From Lentzea aerocolonigenes (GTDB taxonomy: Bacteria; Actinomycetota; Actinomycetes; Mycobacteriales; Pseudonocardiaceae): DNA of 6,282 bases. The position numbers and the translations under genes are program-made. This document shows, piece by piece, positions 1 to 4,873 of this stretch. Each line of letters begins with the position of its first letter. Positions within the stretch are counted from its first letter, which is position 1. The stretch is from NCBI RefSeq assembly GCF_000955955.1, contig NZ_JYJG01000584.1, positions 1 through 6,282 on the forward strand. Direction: 5' to 3'. Below the pieces are notes generated by a model. It did no database searches. It was not told the origin of the DNA and saw nothing but the letters and a program-made list of their open reading frames with translations.

Positions 1-8
1 GGCAAGTA

Positions 9-278
9 TCACCTGCGCAGACCGAGGCGCTGGATCAGCGCGCGGTAGCGGTTGATGTCCACCTTGGTCAGGTAGTTCAGCAGACGGCGGCGACGGCCGA
101 CCATCAGCAGAAGACCCCGACGGGAGTGGTGGTCGTGCTTGTGCTGCTTCAGGTGCTCCGTGAGGTCAGCGATGCGCTTGCTCAGCAGGGCGACCTGCGC
201 CTCGGTGGAGCCGGTGTCGCTGTCGTGCAGCCCGTACTCGCCGAGGATGGACTTCTTCTGATCCGTGGACAGTGCCAC
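9..278 (-). CDS. rpsO: 30S ribosomal protein S15
   Basis: Small-subunit ribosomal protein that binds the central domain of 16S rRNA early in 30S assembly. The 89-residue product has exactly the usual S15 length. It shows the family signature in its middle and C-terminal half: an [12 protein letters not shown] stretch (about residues 46-57), a basic [11 protein letters not shown] segment (about 60-70), and the ending [13 protein letters not shown]. The start is a GTG with a good ribosome binding site, AGGAGAAG at 292-285, six bases before it. Upstream lies a strong stem-loop leader, which fits the known habit of S15 of repressing its own mRNA. In actinobacteria pnp normally follows rpsO; it would begin outside the left edge and cannot be seen. 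Identification is essentially certain. Confidence 0.98.
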   Translation of the reverse strand: MALSTDQKKSILGEYGLHDSDTGSTEAQVALLSKRIADLTEHLKQHKHDHHSRRGLLLMVGRRRRLLNYLTKVDINRYRALIQRLGLRR

Positions 279-284
279 TAGGTA

Positions 285-292
285 CTTCTCCT
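285..292 (-). promoter_or_regulatory. rpsO ribosome binding site
   Basis: AGGAGAAG read on the minus strand, six bases before the GTG start of rpsO. It supports that start and lies about ten bases after the closing stem of the leader structure, so folding of the leader could affect its accessibility. Confidence 0.8.
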
Positions 293-301
293 ACTTGTTC
301 A

Positions 302-366
302 GGTCCGTGCGGCCCCACGCCCGCCGAATTGCTGGCCGGGGTAGCCGGTACTGGCCGCCACGGACC
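302..366 (-). promoter_or_regulatory. rpsO 5' leader stem structure, candidate S15 autoregulatory element
   Basis: The arms GGTCCGTG (366-359) and CACGGACC (309-302) are perfectly complementary. After one bulged base (358) the stem continues with CGGCC (357-353) against GGCCG (314-310), giving 13 base pairs in all. The enclosed 38 bases (352-315) contain further short complementary blocks such as CCGG/CCGG and GCC/GGC, so a branched fold is possible. The stem ends about ten bases before the rpsO Shine-Dalgarno sequence. S15 is known to autoregulate through varied leader RNAs in several bacterial phyla. The structure is read from the sequence; its role as an S15 binding site is inference. It could instead be only a stabilising or processing hairpin. 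Confidence 0.6.
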
Positions 367-386
367 GCAGCCAGACCCAACTGCGA

Positions 387-395
387 AGGCTATCA
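387..395 (-). promoter_or_regulatory. candidate extended -10 promoter for rpsO
   Basis: On the minus strand TGATAGCCT matches an extended -10 pattern (TGN followed by TAnnnT). It lies in the 127-bp gap between the phosphoesterase gene and rpsO, about 20 bases before the leader stem begins. Transcription from it would therefore include the whole stem. No convincing -35 element is seen at the usual spacing, where the sequence is GC-only and lies inside the upstream gene's 3' end. Prediction by eye. Confidence 0.35.
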
Positions 396-405
396 GGCAC
401 GCTGC

Positions 406-852
406 TCAGCGGCGCGCTGACGTGCGCAACCCCACCCGGGCGACGGGTGTGTGGACGCCGTTGGCGCTGCTCACGAGCACTGCTTCGGACGGCTGCCACG
501 GGCTGCTCAGGAACTCCGGCATCGGTTGCCCCCGGTACCCGTACGCCACCGTCAGGTGCGCCCACCAATTGTCGTTCGCGCCCGCCGCACGTGCCAACTG
601 ATTTAAATCGCCGCAAATTCCCGCCCACAGGACTCTGCCGCGGAAGTCGCCGAAGTCCTTGAGCCGGATTTCGGGCACTTCGTGGCCTTCGAGGGCTTTG
701 AAGCGTTCCTCATCTGCGGTTTCGCCGTGGAAGCACAACGTGATGTGCCACTTCTCCGGCTTCGTCCACTCCAGGTCGAGGCTGCGATCCAGCACGGCGT
801 CGAGCTCGTCGATCACGTGCTGAGGCGGGTAGAGCGCGGTGAAGTACTTCAA
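406..852 (-). CDS. 2'-5' RNA ligase family protein (2H phosphoesterase)
   Basis: A 148-residue member of the 2H phosphoesterase superfamily (LigT/ThpR type). These enzymes hydrolyse or form 2',3'-cyclic or 2'-5' phosphodiester bonds in RNA or nucleotides. Both catalytic HxTx motifs are present: HITL at residues 36-39 and HLTV at 99-102, the second inside the tract NDNWWAHLTVAYG. The protein is shorter than typical ThpR (about 180 residues), so the exact substrate cannot be assigned. The start is a TTG at 852 sharing two bases with the TGA of the upstream HTH gene (TTGA). No Shine-Dalgarno sequence precedes it, which suggests translation by reinitiation after the HTH gene. The reading frame stays open upstream, but there it runs antisense-like through the HTH gene and lacks family similarity. 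Leu83 is encoded by TTA, the only TTA codon I found in any gene of this window, in a local AT-rich patch. Family assignment is secure; biological role is unknown. Confidence 0.85.
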   Translation of the reverse strand: MKYFTALYPPQHVIDELDAVLDRSLDLEWTKPEKWHITLCFHGETADEERFKALEGHEVPEIRLKDFGDFRGRVLWAGICGDLNQLARAAGANDNWWAHLTVAYGYRGQPMPEFLSSPWQPSEAVLVSSANGVHTPVARVGLRTSARR

Positions 853-1331
853 CGCTGGCCGGCGGCCCGGATCGCGCGGCGGAACAGCTCGGCGATCGCG
901 GGGAAGTCCTCGTGCAGCAGGTCGGCCGCGTGCTGGAGCTCGGTGCGGTCCGCGACGCGGCGCAGCACCGGGTACGCGACGCTCTCGTCGCCGTTGACCG
1001 GCAGGTTGTCGCGCGACACCGTCGGCTTGGACTCGCGCACGTCGTCGAGCGCGCGCTGCAACGCCTCGGGCGCTCCGGTCGCCACGTCCGGCGTGAGCAC
1101 CTTGCGCTCCAGCATGATCATCCGGGCGAGCACGGCCGGGTTGCCGATCTTGGCGCGGCGGCCGCTCATCACCTGGCTGAGCATCGGCGCGCTGATCCCG
1201 AGCACGTCCGCGAGCTGAGCCTGGGACACGTTGAAGGCCACGACCAACCGGCGCACTCGGTCGCCCAAAGGCTCCCCGTACCACTCCCGCTGAAGCGCGA
1301 GATTGCGCTGAACGATCTTGTGGTCCTCCAC
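849..1331 (-). CDS. helix-turn-helix (XRE-type) DNA-binding protein
   Basis: A 160-residue putative DNA-binding regulator. A Cro/C1-like HTH occupies about residues 22-66; the core runs SQAQLADVLGISAPMLSQVM (36-55), followed by SGRR and the conserved-looking KIGNP. The remaining 95 residues look mostly helical and match no domain I recognise; they could serve in dimerisation or partner binding. I place the start at GTG 1331 because a strong GGGAGAGG (1344-1337) lies five bases upstream. An alternative GTG at 1418 overlaps the ribF stop (GTGA) and would add 29 residues, but it lacks a clear ribosome binding site and its added segment looks non-conserved and crosses a 7-bp hairpin. The gene overlaps the downstream 2H phosphoesterase start, so the two are probably made together. 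Possible roles are a repressor of its own operon or an antitoxin-like partner; both are inference. Confidence 0.8.
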   Translation of the reverse strand: MEDHKIVQRNLALQREWYGEPLGDRVRRLVVAFNVSQAQLADVLGISAPMLSQVMSGRRAKIGNPAVLARMIMLERKVLTPDVATGAPEALQRALDDVRESKPTVSRDNLPVNGDESVAYPVLRRVADRTELQHAADLLHEDFPAIAELFRRAIRAAGQR

Positions 1332-1336
1332 CTTGG

Positions 1337-1344
1337 CCTCTCCC
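1337..1344 (-). promoter_or_regulatory. ribosome binding site deciding the HTH gene start
   Basis: GGGAGAGG on the minus strand, five bases before GTG 1331. The competing GTG at 1418 has no comparable purine-rich motif at a proper distance, so this site argues for the shorter 160-residue protein. Confidence 0.7.
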
Positions 1345-1377
1345 GTAGCCGCACTCCGACCCGCATCCTGCCAGCCT

Positions 1378-1397
1378 GCGGACGCCCCCACGTCCGC
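1378..1397 (-). terminator. 7-bp hairpin after ribF, possible terminator or attenuator
   Basis: On the minus strand GCGGACG, a six-base loop TGGGGG, and CGTCCGC form a perfect GC-rich stem. It begins 17 bases after the ribF stop codon and ends about 47 bases before the HTH start. There is no T tract after it, so classical intrinsic termination is not assured. In high-GC actinobacteria such tail-less hairpins are often proposed as terminators or processing sites. It may separate ribF from the HTH/2H pair. Confidence 0.4.
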
Positions 1398-1414
1398 TTC
1401 GCCCAATCTGACGG

Positions 1415-2347
1415 TCACGACTCGGTCAGCAGTTCCCTCGTTCGGTCTACATCTCGATGCATTTCTTCGAGAAGCGCCTCGACGGAGTCGAACTTCACCA
1501 TTCCGCGCAGCCGTTCGACGAAGTCCACCGCGACGCGCTGGCCGTAGTAGTCCTCGTCCACGTCCAGCACGAATGCCTCGACCCTTCGCTCCCGGCCGGA
1601 GAACGTCGGGTTCGTCCCGACGCTGACCGCCGCCTTGAGCTTCTTACCCTTGGCGTCGGTGAACCAGCACGCATAAATGCCGTCAGCCGGAACAGCCGCG
1701 AACTTCGGCGTGGAGAGGTTGGCCGTCGGGAACCCCAGGTCCTTGCCGCGCCCGTCGCCCTTGACGACGATCCCCTCGAGCCGGTGCGGCTTGCCCAGCG
1801 CCTCCGCCGCCGCCTTCACGTCCCCGGCGTCGATGCACGCCCGGACGTACGTCGACGAGTAGGTCACCTCGTCTGCGGACACCAGATCAGCCCCCTCGGT
1901 CACGAATCCGAACCGCTGCCCGAGCTGGCGCAGCAGTGCGACGTTACCCGCGGCCTTGTGCCCGAAGGTGAAGTTCTCACCCACCACGACAGCGGCCGCG
2001 TGGAGCTTCTCGACCAGGATCTCGTGGACGAACTCGGCCGCGGGCATCCTGGAGGTCTCGAGGCTGAACGGCACCACGACGAAGTGGTCGATCCCGAGCT
2101 CCTCGACCAGCTCGGCCCTGCGCCGCAACGTGGTGAGCTGGGCGGGATGACTCCCCGGCCGGACCACCTCGGACGGGTGCGGGTCGAAGGTCATCAGGAC
2201 GGACGGCAGGCCGCGTTCGGTCGCGAGCTCGACGGCCCTGCCGATGAGGGCCTGGTGGCCTTTGTGGACACCGTCGAACACGCCGATGGTGACGACGCAG
2301 CGGCCCCAGCCGCCGGGAAGGTGATCTAGTCCGCGCCAGCGTTGCAC
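1415..2347 (-). CDS. ribF: bifunctional riboflavin kinase / FAD synthetase
   Basis: A cytosolic enzyme that phosphorylates riboflavin to FMN and then adenylylates FMN to FAD. The 310-residue length is normal. The N-terminal FAD synthetase domain (about 1-180) carries the nucleotidyltransferase motif GVFDGVHKGH (22-31), FDPHP (54-58), VGENFTFG (122-129) and SSTYVR (164-169). The C-terminal flavokinase domain (about 186-308) has GDGRGKDLGFPTAN (197-210) with the PTAN metal/phosphate-binding motif, DGIYA (222-226), VGTNPTF (243-249) and the likely catalytic glutamate E257 in RVEAFVLD. The start is GTG at 2347, giving the VQRWRGL opening typical of actinobacterial RibF. No clear Shine-Dalgarno sequence precedes it, and a -10-like TAGGCT lies seven bases upstream, so the mRNA may be leaderless. 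It sits in the conserved truB-ribF-rpsO block. No FMN riboswitch is seen upstream. Confidence 0.97.
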   Translation of the reverse strand: MQRWRGLDHLPGGWGRCVVTIGVFDGVHKGHQALIGRAVELATERGLPSVLMTFDPHPSEVVRPGSHPAQLTTLRRRAELVEELGIDHFVVVPFSLETSRMPAAEFVHEILVEKLHAAAVVVGENFTFGHKAAGNVALLRQLGQRFGFVTEGADLVSADEVTYSSTYVRACIDAGDVKAAAEALGKPHRLEGIVVKGDGRGKDLGFPTANLSTPKFAAVPADGIYACWFTDAKGKKLKAAVSVGTNPTFSGRERRVEAFVLDVDEDYYGQRVAVDFVERLRGMVKFDSVEALLEEMHRDVDRTRELLTES

Positions 2348-2354
2348 GGTGATC

Positions 2355-2360
2355 AGCCTA
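2355..2360 (-). promoter_or_regulatory. candidate -10 element for ribF (leaderless start)
   Basis: TAGGCT on the minus strand fits the actinobacterial TAnnnT pattern and ends seven bases before the ribF GTG, placing a likely transcription start at or beside the start codon. The -35 region at normal spacing is GC-rich and not recognisable, so the call is tentative. Confidence 0.35.
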
Positions 2361-2432
2361 CGACGACGACCGTGGCCGCCGCAGTCGACCTTGCCTGGTC
2401 AGTTCACCCGGAACCGGTCGATGCGTCCAGGC

Positions 2433-2452
2433 GTGTCGAGAACGTTCGACAC
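2433..2452. repeat. perfect 7-bp inverted repeat in the truB-ribF gap
   Basis: GTGTCGA and TCGACAC flank a six-base spacer GAACGT, about 86 bases upstream of the ribF start. An inner GAACGTTC palindrome is contained within it. No T run follows on either strand. It could be an operator for a dimeric regulator or a tail-less hairpin terminator after truB; the sequence alone does not decide. Confidence 0.45.
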
Positions 2453-2496
2453 CAGCAAGCCGATCCTCCGCACGCATGGTGGGTCGTGGACTCCCT

Positions 2497-2519
2497 CGAG
2501 CCAGCGGCCAGGAGGCTCG
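2497..2519 (-). terminator. weak 6-bp hairpin downstream of truB
   Basis: CGAGCC (2497-2502) and GGCTCG (2514-2519) form a six-base-pair stem with an 11-base loop, about 20 bases after the truB stop. A second six-bp pairing, GCCCGG (2522-2527) with CCGGGC (2548-2553), spans the stop codon itself. Neither has a T tract. They may stabilise the transcript end or contribute to termination; support is weak. Confidence 0.25.
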
Positions 2520-2539
2520 TCGCCCGGTACGTCACGGTC

Positions 2540-3427
2540 TCATCCAGCCGGGCTCAGCACCACCACGGGCTTGCACGCGGTGCCCTCGTCCTTCGCCAGC
2601 GCGATGACGTGCCCGTCCGGCCCGAACACGCCGTACGTGCCCTCAATGCCGCCCGTCTTCAGCCGCTGCCCGTGCGAGAGCGCCGAAGCCTCCTGCGGGT
2701 CGATGTCGCGACGCGGGAACGCCGTGGCGACCGCCTCGTCGAGGTCCAGCGACAGGCCCGGCGTCTCCTCCAGCTGCTCCAGCGTCTTGGCCACGCGCAG
2801 GTCGAACGGGCCGACCCTGGTGCGCCGCAACGCACCCAGGTGCCCGCCGACGCCGAGCGCGGCGCCGAGGTCGCGGGCCAACGCGCGCACGTAGGTGCCG
2901 GAGGAGCACTCGACCATCACGTCGATGAGCACCGTCTTGTCCTCACGGCGCGTGAACAGCACGTCGAACCGGTGCACCGTGACGGGCCGTGCGGGGATCT
3001 CGACCTGTTCGCCCGCACGAACCCGTGCGTAGGCGCGCTTGCCGTCGATCTTCACCGCGGACACGGCCGACGGCACCTGCTGGATCGGGCCGGTCAGCTT
3101 CGCGATCTCGGCGGCGACGGCGTCGTCCTGGACGTCCGAAGCGTCCACAGTGGACAGCGTCTCGCCCTCGGCGTCGTCCGTGGTGGTGGACGAACCGAGC
3201 ACGATCGTCGCGAGGTAGGCCTTGCTGTCGAGCGCGAGGTGGCCGAGAAGCTTCGTCGCGCGCTCGATGCCGAGCACGAGCACGCCGGTCGCCATCGGGT
3301 CCAGCGTGCCGGCGTGCCCGACCTTGCGGGTGCCGAGAATCCTGCGCACCCGCGCCACCACGTCGTGCGAGGTCATGCCGTCCGGCTTGTCGACGACGAC
3401 GAGGCCCGGTGCAACAGAGGGTTTCAC
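2540..3427 (-). CDS. truB: tRNA pseudouridine(55) synthase
   Basis: Converts U55 in the T loop of tRNAs to pseudouridine. The 295-residue length suits the family. The catalytic motif GHAGTLDPMATGVL (residues 37-50) holds the nucleophile Asp43. Family landmarks follow: the Tyr71 region (KAYLATIVLG), VPSAVSAVKIDGKRAYARVRAG (in pieces at 118-139), CSSGTYVRALARDLG (174-188) and LRRTRVGPF (200-208). A C-terminal PUA-like domain covers about 246-292. The start is GTG 3427, 11 bases after the MFS stop. No Shine-Dalgarno sequence is visible, so translation may be coupled to the upstream MFS gene. It belongs to the conserved truB-ribF-rpsO block. Confidence 0.97.
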   Translation of the reverse strand: MKPSVAPGLVVVDKPDGMTSHDVVARVRRILGTRKVGHAGTLDPMATGVLVLGIERATKLLGHLALDSKAYLATIVLGSSTTTDDAEGETLSTVDASDVQDDAVAAEIAKLTGPIQQVPSAVSAVKIDGKRAYARVRAGEQVEIPARPVTVHRFDVLFTRREDKTVLIDVMVECSSGTYVRALARDLGAALGVGGHLGALRRTRVGPFDLRVAKTLEQLEETPGLSLDLDEAVATAFPRRDIDPQEASALSHGQRLKTGGIEGTYGVFGPDGHVIALAKDEGTACKPVVVLSPAG

Positions 3428-3438
3428 GGCGCGAAAGC

Positions 3439-4764
3439 TTAAGCGACGCGCAGCGCGTCCCAGCGACGACGCCGCAATTGCACCGGCACCGTCTCACCAC
3501 GCTCCTCGGCCTCGAACACCGCGGCACGCGCGCGCCGCCACCACACGAGCATCCGCCAGCCGCCGACCGCCAGCACGATCACGCAGAAGCTGAAGGCGAC
3601 TCGGAACGCCGTCTGCGGGCTGAGCAGGCTTTCCGTGACGTCCAGCAGCACGCCGACGCCGAGTGCCGTCACCGTGACGGCGAGGAAGCCGCCGACGTTG
3701 ACCAGACCACTCGCCGTGGACTGGCGGTGCGACGGGTTGTAGTCGCGGGCCAGCGCGAACGCGACGCCCGAGATCGGACCGCCCACCGTGAGCACCAGGA
3801 ACACGGCGGCGATGACCGGCAGCGGCACGTGACCGCCCGGCCACAGCAGCAGCACGGCCCACCCGGTGAACGCGAACGCCAGGAACCAGCCCGCGATCGG
3901 CATGCGCCACTCGGGGTTGCGAGAGAAGAGCGCGCCGACGATCGGACTCGACACGATCGCGCCGATGACCAGCAACCCGAGCGTGGACGACGCCGCCTTG
4001 GCCGACATGCCCTGCGCCTGCACGAGGTACGGGTACCCCCACAGCAGACCGAGCACGGCCGGCGTCGACATGGTGCTGAAGTGCGCCCAGAACCCGAGCC
4101 GGGTGCCGGGCACGCTCCACGCCTGCCGCACCTTGGGCCAGATCTGCCTGACCGGCACGGTTTCCGGCTTCGGCGCGGTGAAGCCGTGCGGCACGTCCTT
4201 GATCCGGATGAACGCCACGACCGAGTACAGCGCCGTGACACCGCCCGCGATGAGGAACGCCCACGTCCACCCGATCGAGCCGAGCATGAGCGTCAACGGC
4301 ACGGTGGCGACGAGGTTGCCGACACCGCCCAGCGCGGCCGTGACCGCGACCACGAGCGAGTACTGCCGCGGCGGGAAGTGCGCGGCGACGATGCGGATCA
4401 CGCTGATGAACGTCATCGCGTCACCCATGCCGAGCACCGCGCGCGCAGTGAGTCCCAGCGCATACGAGTCAGCCACGGCGAAGAGGAGCTGACCGGTGCC
4501 CATGAGCAGCGCGGCGACGGTGAGGATCTTGCGAGGCCCGAACCGGTCCACGAGCAGACCGGTCGGAATCTGCATGAGGGCGTAGACACCGATCTGCAGC
4601 ACGGTGAACACACCGAGCTGCGCGGGTCCGAGCCCGAACCGCTCACTCGCTTCCAGCCCGGCGACGCCGAGCGTGGTGCGGTGGAAGACGGCGGCGAAGT
4701 AGACGAAAACGGCGGTGGTCCAGATCAGCCACGAGAGTCGGATGGCGCGATCGACCGACGGCAA
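3439..4764 (-). CDS. MFS transporter, substrate unknown
   Basis: A 441-residue major facilitator permease, presumably with 12 membrane helices in the cytoplasmic membrane. Hydrophobic segments are clear at about 10-28, 47-70, 80-97, 102-128, 136-160, 166-187, 228-248, 260-280, 288-308, 313-338, 350-374 and 387-409. The loop 2-3 signature GLLVDRFGPRK (69-79) holds the conserved Gly, Asp, Arg, Gly and Arg of MFS motif A. The long loop between helices 6 and 7 (about 188-225) and the basic C-terminal tail (RRRRW near 431-435) are usual. The start is TTG, supported by GGGAGAG (4778-4772) seven bases upstream; I see no in-frame ATG or GTG nearby upstream. The protein loosely resembles the organic-anion/sugar-acid type of MFS, but no substrate can be named. 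It lies 11 bases before truB, so the two are probably co-transcribed. Confidence 0.9.
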   Translation of the reverse strand: MPSVDRAIRLSWLIWTTAVFVYFAAVFHRTTLGVAGLEASERFGLGPAQLGVFTVLQIGVYALMQIPTGLLVDRFGPRKILTVAALLMGTGQLLFAVADSYALGLTARAVLGMGDAMTFISVIRIVAAHFPPRQYSLVVAVTAALGGVGNLVATVPLTLMLGSIGWTWAFLIAGGVTALYSVVAFIRIKDVPHGFTAPKPETVPVRQIWPKVRQAWSVPGTRLGFWAHFSTMSTPAVLGLLWGYPYLVQAQGMSAKAASSTLGLLVIGAIVSSPIVGALFSRNPEWRMPIAGWFLAFAFTGWAVLLLWPGGHVPLPVIAAVFLVLTVGGPISGVAFALARDYNPSHRQSTASGLVNVGGFLAVTVTALGVGVLLDVTESLLSPQTAFRVAFSFCVIVLAVGGWRMLVWWRRARAAVFEAEERGETVPVQLRRRRWDALRVA

Positions 4765-4771
4765 GACGGCA

Positions 4772-4778
4772 CTCTCCC
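4772..4778 (-). promoter_or_regulatory. ribosome binding site supporting the TTG start of the MFS gene
   Basis: GGGAGAG on the minus strand, seven bases before TTG 4764. A nearby ATG at 4798 and a GTG overlapping this site are out of frame, so the TTG is the best start. Confidence 0.7.
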
Positions 4779-4789
4779 AGGTCGGAGGC

Positions 4790-4842
4790 GGGTAGACATT
4801 AGTTACATCGCCTAAACAACCTTCTTGGTAACGATTTCATGC
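4790..4842 (-). promoter_or_regulatory. AT-rich island, probable promoter region of the MFS-truB unit
   Basis: In the 109-bp gap between the MATE and MFS genes, about 50 bases are markedly AT-rich against very GC-rich surroundings. Minus-strand elements such as TTGTTT, TAACTA and TAATGT could form a promoter, but none pair at ideal spacing with a consensus partner. GTTAC (4832-4828) and GTAAC (4806-4802) form a five-base inverted repeat around the island, perhaps an operator. The assignment is by composition and position. Confidence 0.4.
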
Positions 4843-4859
4843 CGTGAGGTCGGACACAG

Positions 4860-4873
4860 CGCCCGTTCGGGCG
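4860..4873 (-). terminator. hairpin directly after the MATE stop, possible terminator
   Basis: CGCCCG and CGGGCG form a perfect GC inverted repeat separated by two bases (effectively five pairs with a four-base loop), starting at the base after the MATE TGA. No T tract follows. Its position right at the gene end and just before the AT-rich island supports a transcript boundary. Confidence 0.45.

Noticed and set aside
853..1284. N-terminal extension of the 2H phosphoesterase frame up to 1284
   Set aside because: The extra segment is Arg/Ala/Gly/Pro-rich and lies in a shifted frame over the HTH gene; the family domain starts at the TTG at 852.
912..1547. A 211-codon plus-strand open frame opposite the HTH gene and the ribF end
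   Set aside because: No recognisable domain, and it is antisense to genes with intact motifs.
1457..2329. A 290-codon plus-strand open frame opposite ribF
   Set aside because: Composition rich in Arg, Val, His and Asp with no domain; RibF motifs on the minus strand explain the DNA.
2433..2452. LexA/SOS box resemblance because of GAAC and GTTC
   Set aside because: The actinobacterial box needs four bases between GAAC and GTTC halves; here they abut directly.
2358..2477. A 39-codon minus-strand ATG frame in the truB-ribF gap
   Set aside because: No ribosome binding site, Arg-rich non-descript product, and it overlaps the ribF promoter candidate and dyad.
2348..2539. FMN riboswitch upstream of ribF
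   Set aside because: The gap holds only simple dyads; none of the conserved multi-stem RFN element sequence is visible.
2989..4815. A 608-codon open frame on the plus strand
   Set aside because: It is antisense to truB and the MFS gene; the product is Arg/His/Glu/Asp/Pro-rich low-complexity, the usual mirror of GC-rich coding sequence. The opposing frames carry clear family motifs.
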